A stretch of 64,000 nucleotides of DNA, taken from NCBI GenBank assembly GCA_023238725.1, contig CM041554.1, positions 19,268,050 to 19,332,049 on the forward strand, given 5' to 3'. The DNA comes from Scortum barcoo. Its lineage: Eukaryota; Chordata; Actinopteri; Centrarchiformes; Terapontidae. Made by a program: the position numbers and the translations under genes. Within the stretch, counting starts at the first letter, position 1; each line of letters begins with the position of its first letter. The notes under the pieces are model-generated. The model saw only the letters and a list, made by a program, of their open reading frames with translations. It was not told the origin of the DNA and made no database searches. Shown in pieces: positions 15,640-26,600 of this stretch.

Positions 15640-15735
15640 ACACCCACCAAGTGTGAAGTCGATTGGAGGAACGGTCGCTGAGATAATCGAAGGACGGATA
15701 GACAGACAGAAACTCCCTCCATTTTAGTTAGATGA
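15640..15735. repeat. Probable interspersed repeat fragment
   Basis: The phrases acccaccaagtgtgaagtcg, gaacggtcgctgagataatc and gacggatagacagacaga resemble a common fish dispersed repeat. Boundaries are not clear, and it could extend upstream to about 15540. Confidence 0.45.
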
Positions 15736-16175
15736 ATACTTGGCTTCACTGCAAGTGTGATACGTAATTGCTGTATAGGTTTGATGGCCTGATAGGTGCC
15801 ACTTAGGCAAGCTTTAGTCAGCTTCGGCCTGGAGCCGGAAATGATCATTGCAGACGGATCATGTGTATGAGGAGAGTGTAAGAGTGTCCCAAAGTGCTTT
15901 TATGTAAATGGTAGTTGAGGAGCTCTCAGTCGAGACTTAAATATACAGCGCTGTATGTGCTACTCTGTCAGTCTCTGTGACTGCAGAATTGTTCAGTTTC
16001 ATATGAAAGGTTCAACACCTCCACCACATCTAGAAGACTCTGAGAGGGAAAAAAAAAGAGAGAGAGCTGACACGAAGAGAAAGCTAAAAGCCGAAGGAAA
16101 ACATGGCAATCTCTTCATCAGAGTGATGAGAAAGAAAGACACATAGCAGGGATCAAGGTCAAAGCTCAATATATT

Positions 16176-16194
16176 AAAAAAAAAAAAAAAAAAA
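16176..16194. repeat. Poly(A) run
   Basis: 19 A residues in the upstream intron. No retroelement body is recognised next to it. Confidence 0.9.
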
Positions 16195-16418
16195 CTCTGG
16201 ATTACGGGTCCCAAATAAAAGGTCAAAGGAAATTGAAATGAAAGATTGCTTCTCAAATATAAAAAAATACAGGACTCAGTTGTTTGGAGCAGACTGGATT
16301 TTGCTTTGTTTCAAGAAGGGTTGTCTTTACTTTCTTCTTGAGCTATTTCTGTTACACAGCAGCATCACTTCTTATATCAACACCGTTGTGGAAATGCTCC
16401 ATAAATTGAGAACTCCCC

Positions 16419-16445
16419 CACACACACACACACACACACACACAC
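16419..16445. repeat. (CA)n microsatellite
   Basis: About 13 uninterrupted CA units, 0.4 kb upstream of exon 3. Confidence 0.95.
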
Positions 16446-16880
16446 CTCCTCCTGGATTTGATAATGGAGAAATGGGCCATGCTGAGTATTTTTGTTTTTG
16501 AGTGTTTGTTTAGCACTTCCTTGTTCCTTCCCAACTGTTGCTCTTTTAACGCCTTCCCAATTACACGAAGGATAGCTGTGAGGCTCTCTTCTCATTTTCC
16601 TCAGTTAACAAGCACTCTGTTTATATATGATTATGGTTCTCTGCCTGTTTATTCTGCCTGGCTTTTTAAAATTACTTTGCCGGTTTAGTTCAAGGTACAA
16701 AATGCACTAAAGGATTCCGTTCAGCTCATTTGTTTTCCGTCTGTGGAAAAATATTTACGGTCATTTTCATTCCTCGCCACCGCCAAACGAGCTGATGGGG
16801 ATAAGCCTGCGCTCACTCGGCCGGCCGCTCCCCCTCCCGCTCACACACACTTGATGGTTACTCCTGTGTTTGTTTTGCAG

Positions 16881-17024
16881 CGCTGCCCGTCATGCAGGTG
16901 ACAATCGACATCACCAGACAGCAGGTGGAGAAGATCTTCGGTCTCGATGAGTACTGGTGCCAGTGTGTCGCCTGGAGCACCACCGGAACCCAGAAGAGCC
17001 AGAAAGCGTACATCAGGATTGCCT
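16881..17024 (+). CDS. unc5a: unc5a exon 3: second half of first Ig domain
   Basis: 144 bp, fragment residues 1-49, entered in phase 1 (two bases finish a codon begun in the previous exon). The acceptor is tgttttgcag ending at 16880 and the donor is GTGAGT at 17025. The translation contains the family signature QQVEKIFGLDEYWCQCVAW followed by SQKAYIRIA. The WCQCVAW core gives the closing cysteine of the Ig fold plus the extra cysteine typical of UNC5 Ig1. In the UNC5 family the Ig domains bind netrin. The last base (T) joins the AC of the next exon to make Tyr. The 144-bp size and phases fit the family exon structure. The preceding exon was not found in this window. Confidence 0.95.
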
Positions 17025-18636
17025 GTGAGTGCACTGTGTCACTGCAAATGCAAACGCTGCCTAACAAGGTTCTCATGTATTGCACGTCAGTTTGTAATAA
17101 GACGATATTAGCAGGCTGATTTTTTTTTTTTTCATTTTGGGTAATTGGGGAGGGGCCAGCTTTCATTTAACAATAAGCCCAGAGCCCGTTATGATCTGAT
17201 GCATCATACTTTATTACTGTGATTACGATTTAGTTAAATCATCTTCCTGCAGTTCTACTCAGAATAAAATATCTGACCCTGGCAGGGAGAAACAGAGTAT
17301 TGCATTTGCTTGAAAGCAGTCTTGGAAAAAAAGTGGAACACTAAATTTGAGTATTCATGAGCATATTTTTCACTGGATACAGTACATCAGCAATGATCCC
17401 TATGAAAGTAGCTGGAATAAAAACAGATTTGAAATTTATTGCTGTGCAGCAATCATAAATCTGTCTGGGGAACACAGACACATCCCTCGCTGCAGCCTCA
17501 AAAGCTTTATTAGAAGAAGCCATTTTACATTTGAGTATTTTAAAGCATTCTGCCTATTAATTCCCACATAAATATGCATTATTCCAGAGCGGAACGCGGC
17601 GCTGTCTCCAAACTACCAGACGTTTTGAAAACACACATTCATTATCCAACCTTGTTTGAGAGCTCAAAGTCAGTTAGATGTAAAATAAGGACATGCACAC
17701 ATGCTTCAATAACGAGACGCCTGCGTGCGTGCGTGCATGCACCGGTTCGCAATCACGAGATTCACGTGTGCACACACTTGCATACATTTGAGCCTTCCAG
17801 GACTGTTACGTCTTAAGTCTCCTCCAGTCCCATTGTATCGGCTTTAATTAAATTGAATGTCGTGAAACTCTCTGCCTGACTTAACGTTTCTCTTAGTATG
17901 ATTGGGCAGGACAGGCTCAACATCTGTTTAAAGGAATTCACCGTGGACACAAAGCCGCGCCCTAAGCCCCTCGCACCACAATAACACATTGCTTCGCTTT
18001 GAGTCAAAACCCGGGGCGTACGCATCAAATTTGCGCCGACCCACCAGCCATCAGCAGCCTGTCTAGCTCACAGGATACAAATAGCCCAACATTTATTCCC
18101 TTTTGTAAGAAATAAGCATTGCCAGTTTTACCTGTGTAATTCACAGCAAGTGTATAGCAGGACTTGCAACAGTAAGAGCATTCAATGAGACATAGTGTGA
18201 AGCCCCATGCAGTCAGCCAGGCTTGCAGGAGCTCTTGTCCAGGCGCCTCGGGGCTTTGTTTTCCTGTGGCTGCTCCAAGCCCTCATACAGATGGAAGCTG
18301 GAGGCTGGCGAATGCTGGAGAGAGGAGAGTGGGTGGGGAGGAGTGAGGGGTAATGCAATTGCTTTTGCTTGATGCCGGGCCCCTCTGGCAGCAGACAAGC
18401 ATCTCTGAACCAGCCAGGCAGCTTGTAATAAGCAACATGTTTGGTGCCACCGATCCCTGTGTGGCTTAGGGGCCAACTGGAGTGCGACATGCTCAGCGAG
18501 GCCATTGGTGGACATTTCACATTTCCAGTTTTGTGGATAAAAGTATTTCATTTAAACCTCACAAGCTCTAACAAATATCCTAATTGGATGTGTCTCTGCT
18601 CATCTTTTTTCCCCCGCCCTTTTTCCCCCCCTTCAG
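17025..18636 (+). other. unc5a: unc5a intron 3 (1.6 kb)
   Basis: Begins GTGAGT and ends in a pyrimidine-rich tract, ccccccttcag. There is an interrupted run of gcgtgc/gcatgc units near 17722-17741. I see no other feature; open frames in the region 17.8-18.55 kb have no recognisable content. Confidence 0.85.
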
Positions 18637-18740
18637 ACCTGAGAAAGAACTTTGAGGAGGAGCCGCAGGGTAAAGAGGTGGCATTGGACCAGGAGGTGTT
18701 ACTGCGCTGCCATCCCCCCGAGGGAGTGCCACAAGCCGAG
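18637..18740 (+). CDS. unc5a: unc5a exon 4: first part of second Ig domain
   Basis: 104 bp, residues 49-83. It begins by completing Tyr49 and continues LRKNFEEEPQGKEVALDQ, then the first Ig2 cysteine in LLRCHPPEGVPQAE. The donor is GTGAGA at 18741 and the exon ends in phase 0. The segment links Ig1 to the membrane-proximal C2-type Ig domain. The next exon supplies the core tryptophan and the closing cysteine of the same fold, so Ig2 is split between two exons as in other UNC5 genes. Confidence 0.95.
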
Positions 18741-20001
18741 GTGAGACACGGATACAGAAGATATTTATAGGCCCACATCTAGCATCCATTTACCCTTTCC
18801 TCACCAAGAGGACAAAGAGCAAAAAAAAACGGCTCGGGATCAGTTCCCCGGCGTCTTCTCCCTGCTCCACCTGGGAACGGACAACCCTGTACGGATAAAT
18901 TACACCTCTAATTATTCCCCATTATTGATTTATTATCTCTCTTACATCTTTGAGAAGCCGTATATCACATCGTCTCGTCACATCACTCAGGATAGGCTTG
19001 GAGGCTTCACTCGCCGTTTGGCATCTCTAAAGGCCTATCCATAATTAATGGGTCTATTTGCCTCACTCTCTCCCAATCTCATTCTCCATCTCTCTGCCGT
19101 CTCTCCATGTACTGTATCTCTCATACACTCTTGTCCTGCTCAACTCTGTTTCTCTCAGAGTCCCTCTCTCTCTCTCTCTCTCTCTTTCTCTGTTCGTGTC
19201 CCTCGGCGGTGTGTGTCTGTGTTTAGAGGACCAGACTGGGGCCAGCTGTTTCACCTCGTCTGCTGCATCCTCCCAGTCCCAGATAGGCACTAACTGCTTT
19301 AATAACAACACAAGAGGAGGTTAGGCCAGCCACTCAGACAGCCCAGAGACCAGGAGCGGCAGGCCAGCCAATCACAGCTTGACGGCGTAGGGACAGTTTG
19401 CAGAGAAATGGGAAGGAAGGAGCCAACCGCAGTTCAACAGAAAAAGAACATAAGAGCAGAAGTCACCACGGGAGAAAACAGGGATAGCGCACAAGAGGAA
19501 GAAAGCCCAATTATACCCAGCATCGCAACTGGCAGTAATACCGACAACAATGCTGCCACGCTGCAGCCACTCTCGGGACGGTACGAGGTCAAGTGAGAGC
19601 AAGAAAACAAGCAAGCCAATCTGAGAGTACACCAAAAAAAAGGAATAACATCAGTTTTGGCTTTTGCAAAAGGGCACAGAAACTACACAAAGCATGATCG
19701 GTTTCACTCACAGACCACCAACAGCTACAGAGGTCTCCAGCAGCTACAAAGCAGAAGCATTTCCCCTTCACACACAGAATAAATATTAAAGTAGGGTATA
19801 TAGATAAATGAATTCACCTCAGTACTGGTATCACACCAAGCCACATTTGTTCTACTTTTTGTCTCTCTGATTGCATCAAAAACAAAAGTGCCTCCCTGCT
19901 TTTCCATGTAGAAATGTCTGGTCACTGCAGAGCTGCACGGGAGGGGGGAAACGGTTTCTGTACAGTTGCAGTGAATTTTAACCGCTGAAACATATTTTCA
20001 G
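18741..20001 (+). other. unc5a: unc5a intron 4 (1.3 kb)
   Basis: Contains a (CT)n tract at about 19163-19186. The acceptor is catattttcag ending at 20001. No exon or other element is recognised. Confidence 0.85.
19163..19186. repeat. (CT)n microsatellite
   Basis: About 12 CT units in intron 4. Confidence 0.9.
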
Positions 20002-20182
20002 GTGGAGTGGCAGAGAAACGAGGATGTTGTCAACCCAGCGAGCGACCCCAATTTTTTCATCACGGGTGACCATAATCTCATCATCAAAAAAGCCCGGCTG
20101 GCGGACACGGGCAACTACACGTGTGTGGCCAAAAACATCGTCGCTCGCCGCAAAAGCAACTCCGCCACGGTCCTGGTCTATG
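20002..20182 (+). CDS. unc5a: unc5a exon 5: remainder of second Ig domain
   Basis: 181 bp, residues 84-143 plus the first base of codon 144. It opens with VEWQRNED (the Ig core Trp) and contains LADTGNYTCVAKNIVARR, the classic D-x-G-x-Y-x-C motif at the closing cysteine. NYT is a potential N-glycosylation sequon. The donor read as TATG|GTAGGT gives phase 1, matching exon 6. A second GT four bases downstream would shift the frame, so the first donor is the right one. Ig2 is often encoded with little change across UNC5 paralogs, so this exon alone does not distinguish UNC5A. Confidence 0.95.
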
Positions 20183-23100
20183 GTAGGTGATAACTCCTTT
20201 CAACAGGTGTGGAAGCTGTGCACACTGAGGCTAACGAGAGGTCTGGGCTCGAACTGATCCCCGGCTTCAAAATATACAAACACAAAAAACAGCTCCAGTG
20301 AATCATGTTTTGAATCACGCTTGCATGTCGCTTCCGTTATCCCACATTTCCACACTAGCCTCTGCATGTTCACGTGCATGGAAGATAACTGGGTGCACTT
20401 GTGCTATCAGGTTGGAATGCTACATTCAGACTCCACAAAAAATGAAACTATGCAGTGTTACTCATAAGTGACATATGGTGACAACTTGCGTAACACTATC
20501 ATAAATAACTACATAAAGACATAGTAGAGTATCTGCACATTAATTAGCACAACTTAAAACGTTACTGGCAGCCATTCTGCCAAAGCTGGCACTGTCCAAT
20601 CTCGGGGCTGCCATCTTCCTCCTTCTCCGTAGTGGATCCAGAATATGAGAGGAGAAAATGAATTAACAGCAAACTGTAAATAATGACTTGGCTTGATAAG
20701 CAGACTGATCTTTATTAAAATGCAGGGAAACAGCATGTTTTTTATCACAGAGGGTTCCTCGGGTACTGGCGCTACGAAGGTTTTGCATACGTTACAGCGT
20801 GACTTGATTCTCGGCTACATGCAAACTGGAGATGGAAATCACATTGGAATGCTTCATGAAAGAAACTTAATACATGTAAGAAATGTACAATCTGGCACAA
20901 TGCCTGACATGGGTTCTGCTTTTGTTGAGGCTGCCAGAAAGACACTACTACGATGTGCTGTGAAGTCAGAACAAGAGTTCTTGTGGACTATCTAACACGG
21001 CAGTAGAGAAAACCCACCGTATGCTACAAATATACAATATAAGATGATACACAATATTCAAATGTAAATTGATTTAAAGGTTTTTGTGTGAGATTTATTA
21101 AATATTTTCATTAGACTAGATATAAAAGGACAACCTGATTATTTTTATGATGTTAATATATTTAAAATACATGAACAAGGGATGTGCTGTTAAGTATGCT
21201 CATCCCTTGTGAAATCAAGACGTCAGTGGGAATTATTTGATATCTGCAAGTTGTAGCTACTTGAATATTAATTAACACCGAAGATTGCAGTTATTCTGGC
21301 TTTCAGCTAACACAGGCTCTCAGTGGAAATCTCAGTGGATTTTATGGTGTAGGATGAATTCATCTTCAGAGAACATGAGCATAGTGTGAAACATGAGGGT
21401 CACTTATGGAAGGCTTTTAGAGCTTCTCATTTATCAAGGGAGAAACATATTGTGATGAACTACAGTGAGTAAACACCTTCACATACTCCTTATTTTTATT
21501 TTGTTTTTACTTTATTTACTTTATAAAAGTAAGTATTAAATAGATTTTCAACAATAACATTTAAAGAAACAAACTGGGATCATTACATTTTAGATCTTTG
21601 ACAAAACACTCCAGTCATTTCTTTTTAGGCTAATTTGTAATTCAACAAACTGTACAGTATACCTCCTGTAGGAGGTTCACACTTTTAAATAACACTATAC
21701 TACTGTAAATGTTGTTGAAAATTGAGGCATGTGCACTCTCATGGTGAACGGTTTCAAATGAAATGTGCAAACTCGGAGCATGCAGTCAAAACACACATCT
21801 CCAAAGCCTCCAGCACAAAAATAAAAAAGCACAATTATTCTTACTGTTCATTATAATTGATTAGCTTGTTGTTAAAAGACTCACCCTGCAGATGAAGAAA
21901 TCTAGATTTGAAATGACTGTGGAGGCAAGAGCGTTCTTATTGTTTGCCTTTCTTGCATTGTCAAAAAATAGTTTTCATTCTTAGACCTGACAAATTGTGA
22001 AAAAAAATTGCTGGGGTGCTTGCATGTGCAATTAATTTTTTTTCCATCACTCTATGTGCTTGACAAGATGATAAATGTTATAACTACTGTAATACTAATT
22101 GAGGTTAAATCACAATGGAAGCGGTCTTGTTGTTCAAAGAAAAAGAAAGGGACCTTTTTCTGCTGTTCATTTCTGTTGCCCTACAGCAGAGAGGCCCAAT
22201 CCAGGTACCTGAGAGCATCACCGTCCACCATGCTAGTTGATTTAGCTAGCTGTTGCAAGTCATAATAATCGCTACTTTTCAAAGGGGGTTCAACAGGGGG
22301 CCAGAGATGCATTTTAACAAGGCCTGGCTGGTGTGACTGCACTCTGTGCTAAGAGGTAATCAGGGGCCGAGTTGCCTGGCAATTTACCTCACCGCGGCGG
22401 GCAATCAATCGCATAGAGAGGGCAAGGAAATGATTCAGCCACGACAAGCACAGGAGAGAGTTAGGGGGAAATTAGGAGGGGAGTATGTACAGAGAAGGAA
22501 CGACAGTGCTGTTCAAGTCAATAAATCAGGAATCTCTGTATCTTGTAAGCCGAGGCAAACACAGGAGATACAGGAAGGAGCTGATTAGAATCAAACCAGC
22601 GCCGTTTGATGTAATCACCTGCCATGATCGAGCGATATAGCAACAATTATGTGCCAATAGCCGGTTACGGTTCAGAACTCGAGCACCGGCAAGTGGCTGC
22701 AATAATAGGAATTCAACATGTAGAGTTTTTGAACTGCCTGAACTTCAGTTTAAAGTATAAATGGAGAATAAATTATACAGTGTTTGTTCTCCACAATTCA
22801 AAGACTATTTGGGTTTGAAGAATGACATGGAATGGTGTGAAATCAGTGGTGGATATGTGAAGGACACAATCTGAATTACTGGAACAGCCATGATATATTT
22901 ATTTCTCAGTACTGTGTTGGCATTTCCAAGGAGTAGGCGTTGTTTTTTATGCATTTATGACCATGGGCATTTTGCATTAAATGGCATTTATTTACAGTGA
23001 TTATATTCTGAGTATATTGTGAATGTTTTTCAAAATGTCTTGCATCACCTTGGTGAAATCTGGAGGGATATTTAAAATGTCCACAAGTTACTTTGCAGCA

Positions 23101-23448
23101 ACAGTGCCTTCCTCAGAGATAAGGTCAAAGATGGCAAGCTGTCGTGTTATTTTCTGCTCCCTGTTGAAGCCATTTTATTTTCACTGCAGTTGGCTGTAAT
23201 TCCAACTCAGACACAGGAAGCAGCCCCCTTTTTGCTCTTGCTCTTGCTCTTCCATTAGTTCATCTTGCAGTGCTGAACCAAAGAGTGTAACAGCAAGTCA
23301 CAATTATTCTAGCACAACACACCTCTTTTTCTTAGTGCATGTCGGGTAATCCTGGCTGCTCTGTCCCTTCATCCATCCATCCCTCCCTCCACCCTTCCCC
23401 CTCCATTTCCCTCCCCTCCCCTCCCCAACCCCGGTGCTGGTGTGACAG
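20183..23448 (+). other. unc5a: unc5a intron 5 (3.3 kb)
   Basis: AT-rich from about 20.9 to 22.1 kb. A GCTCTT tandem hexamer lies near 23235-23252. The last 110 bases are C-rich and lack any AG dinucleotide before the acceptor (see findings). An open frame at 20693-20995 has no recognisable domain and is judged to be chance. Confidence 0.8.
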
Positions 23449-23616
23449 TCAACGGCGGCTGGTCCACATGGACCACCTGGTCGTCCTGCAGTGCCGTGTG
23501 TGGGCGTGGCTGGCAGAAGAGGAGTCGGAGCTGCACCAACCCCACGCCACTGAATGGAGGCACATCCTGTGAGGGGCAGAACGTCCAGAAAAGTGCCTGC
23601 GTGGCCACCTGTCCAG
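23449..23616 (+). CDS. unc5a: unc5a exon 6: first thrombospondin type-1 repeat
   Basis: 168 bp, residues 144-199 plus one base; phase 1 at both ends and a multiple of three. The translation VNGGWSTWTTWSSCSAVCGRGW, with W-x-x-W-x-x-W, carries potential C-mannosylation sites, and six cysteines follow the TSP1 pattern through NPTPLNGG and CEGQNVQ to the final CP. In C-S-A-V-C-G, valine stands where the O-fucosylation consensus has Ser/Thr, so that modification is not expected here. Because the exon is symmetric it can be skipped without a frameshift. The acceptor (ggtgctggtgtgacag) is poor in pyrimidines near the AG, unlike the other exons. The donor is GTAACT. Confidence 0.95.
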
Positions 23617-25361
23617 GTAACTCCCAGGCAACCCCGTTTGTCCTGTGGCGCTTGGCTTCCTGTGGCTTCCTTTTTGCATTTTTTTGCATCTAGAAGTCAT
23701 CAATTCATCTTTATTTTGGCTGCCTTTTGTACCAGCACCCAGGTCTTTTCTTAGATGTCAGTGCTTCTGTTGTTTCCTGCAATTAGACCGCTTACACAGC
23801 AGTGTCAGAGCCTATTAGTCTTCACAGTCTTCCCATCCTGAAAGTGATTTATTATTATCACTCTTTGTTCACATATCTCTTTATCTTCTGCACTGTACGC
23901 AGACCCTGCTCTTATTTCAGAGACCAGTTTGCTTTAAGAAACATGGTCCTAGCCATGGCACTGTGTCGAGCTAGTGCATCTGTTATTGTTTGCTGCTCAA
24001 GCTATGTAGTAAATATGGGCAATAAAAAGCTGAATTACAGCGGCCGGTGTTTCATGTTTACGTGTGAGGTGTTGATGGTGTTTCATTTGCCTGCCCGTCC
24101 TCCCTCGTGAGAGCGTCAGCAGAGGCAGAGAGTATCCTGCCTGATACTGAGCAACACATATCGATCTCTGGTAGCCTGAGTTGGAAGTCAAGCTGCTTCA
24201 TTTGCAGTCCCACATTAGCCCCCTGACAGAGGGAAAGATAGCGAGGAGGGGGGGGAGGGGGGAGAGCAAGATAGGAAAAAGGAGGTGTAAGGTGAAAGCA
24301 GGGATAGAGACAGATGGAATCAGAGTAAGGAAGGCAGGAACAAAGCCCATCGTGAGAGAGAGGGAAGAGGAAAACTGAGAAAGAAGCAGAGGCAGCCTGA
24401 GTGTGTATGAGAGCTGCCTGCTTGGCTGCCAGCAGATCCATCTGTGGACATATAGCTGGGGCTCTGCAGCCATGCTGACCGCAGGAGAAATCTCCCACGC
24501 TCGGTAAACAGCACAGAGGGAAATCCAACACCTCTGGCAGTGGCAGCTTCTCCCTGCCTAAAACAGAGGTTATTTTCCTCAGTGAATCGGGGCGTTCGGT
24601 TACCCTTCTCCCATGTAAAGACATCACTAGATGTCAAGCTCGAGTGTAAGTAACACGGCCCGCTGTAATACAGCAGGAGGAGGAAGACAAAGGAAACACG
24701 GAAACACATGACGCTCCATCAGGACACTATCTGGATGGATTTGGAATTATTAGCGCCGGAGCAACGAGTAATGGAATTAGAGGGGTGTCCAGGGATGCTT
24801 GACATTCCCCCGAAGCAAAGCAGGATACTGACCTCCATGAGCTTAAAGAGATTAATGTCAGTCCAAGCTGCTATTGTTAGATCCAACCCCACCCTCCTCT
24901 ATTTTTCTCTTGCTCCACAAGGAGAAAGTGTGTAATTTCAACCCTTAGGGTGCTGTGACAGAAATTGCATTGTGCCCTGTGAACACAGTTTGCAGAGACT
25001 TTGGGCGAGAAAGAAGTCTTTTTCTTTTTTTTTTTTTTTTTACTTGATGAGAGACGCTACCGCATGACATGACCCCGCTCACACCTCTATCAGTCCCGTT
25101 GTTTGGCAACAGAGGGAGTAGTCTCTGCCTCCTTTTCTCACTCGTTACCTGTCTCAGACAGAGCATCAGTGCCACAGACAGCCCTAGCTGGCGGTACCCG
25201 AGGAGGGTTCCCCCGAAGGCCGAAGTTCACCACGCCAGAGCCTGGGGATGATGGGCTGTTGCTTCCAATCACAAATGGCACCGCAGCTCTGTTGTGTACT
25301 CACAGACATGCCTCTGAAGGCCCCCAAGATGAACTGACTGCTCCCATCATTTGTCACCCAG

Positions 25362-25385
25362 CACACACACACACACACACACACA
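25362..25385. repeat. (CA)n microsatellite
   Basis: 12 CA units in intron 6. Confidence 0.95.
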
Positions 25386-26546
25386 GCCTGACAAAGACAA
25401 TAAGACAAGCCCCAAATACATCTGCATCCTCAAATACATCATTAACAAATGTATGAATCATCAGCCCAAATAAATGAATAGTCACTCTCATATGAGAGTC
25501 ACATTCAGCGAGAGGGAACAGATGAGACCAGCCTAGCAGAGAACATCTTCACATACTGGATAACAACTTTAATTATCATGGTGCTTATAGCCTTCACAGG
25601 TCTAAACCTCTAGATGCACAGTTGATGGTGATTTCAGTCAATTTCAGAAGAAAGAGACTTGAGAAGAATGATTACATGGGGAGCTGTAGTGCTGCAGATA
25701 GACATCATGTTATTTATTCAGACACGGCTGACATTTGGATTCAGAAGTAGTGTTCTTTACTTTTTTAAGTCAGCCTTGAGAGGCATTTTTCCTCTACAGT
25801 GCCTTTGTTTTTCAGCTGCATTTTAAATGATTTAATGCTGGTCTTGTTTCAAGAGTTCATTAATTATCTAGACTAAGATTCTTTGTTGATTATTAGCTCT
25901 CTAGTGCATTTAACTCACAGCATTAGGTCTTTGAAATGGGTTACAGAAAAATATATTCAGTTTTTTAGCCGCTTAGTCTTTGTAATTTGCAGTTGCAGAC
26001 TTTTTGTGTTTTGTCTACGACACATCGATGGGCTTGCAGATTTGCTGTGCTCCTTTGGGGAGAAAGAGATGCTGTCAACTGAATGAATATTCGCTGGAAA
26101 CAAATCCATTTAAATTTGGAACCAACAACATGCAAAGGCTGTAATTTGTCTCTGCACTGCCCGGCTAAGTCTATATGCAGTATATTTCTTGCTGAAATGC
26201 CGATGGCCATGTGTTGTTCTACATTTAAAAAGTAGCACGATTCCTTCAGAGCAGCGCTTAGCTACAGCCACAGAAGCAGGGGTTTTGGGGTTTTTTTTTT
26301 CTTACATATACTTCATATGGGCTTCCACAGATGGACAGCGTCTCAAACGGACTGTTGGGTGACAGACCTCTCCACGTGTCTATTCACAGTGACTCTGGTA
26401 TCTAAATGTGAGCTCCCACCTCTCATCTGGAAAGTGTGAAGCTAGAAAGGCTCATCTGTATTTATAAGTCTCCAAAGTGTTTAATGAGAGCTGGCAGAGA
26501 CCTATGTGGCAGATCAGATGGGCTCCATGCTGAGAGAGACACAGGG

Positions 26547-26600
26547 AGCTGTTGAGGAGGAGGAGGAGGTGGACGAGGAGGAGGAGGTGGAGGAGGCTCA
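26547..26600. repeat. GAG-rich purine minisatellite
   Basis: Runs of GAG interrupted by GTG and GAC. They create an open acidic frame that is an artefact of the repeat. Confidence 0.8.

Larger units (their letters stand above)
1..16880 (+). other. unc5a: Large unc5a intron (intron 2 by family structure), no coding exon seen
   Basis: No recognisable exon occurs here. In particular I could not find the exon for the first half of Ig1, so the region is most simply the intron before exon 3, with its start outside the window. It holds (CA)n at 2595-2632, (GT)n at 13352-13385, short (CA)n at 15054-15071 and 16419-16445, a poly(A) run at 16176-16194, a probable repeat fragment near 15640-15735, and a 14-bp palindrome at 7005-7018. 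The stretch about 3985-4320 is non-repetitive and rich in homeodomain-type TAAT cores, so it is a possible enhancer. Open frames here are short and resemble no family I know. A small, divergent exon could be missed by eye. Confidence 0.75.

Noticed and set aside
1..16880. Search for the unc5a exon with the first half of Ig1
   Set aside because: No sequence resembling the expected cysteine-containing strand or its splice sites was found. It is assumed to be upstream of the window.
20693..20995. Open frame of 100 codons in intron 5
   Set aside because: Composition looks protein-like in places, but there is no known domain, no promoter or poly(A) context and no flanking splice sites. Kept as intron.
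24058..24627. Longest antisense open frame in the window (189 codons) inside intron 6
   Set aside because: It lies opposite a purine-rich, GA/GGG-biased strand that depletes stops in the complement. The product is Ser/Pro/Leu-rich with no domain that I recognise and a run of prolines from the G tract.
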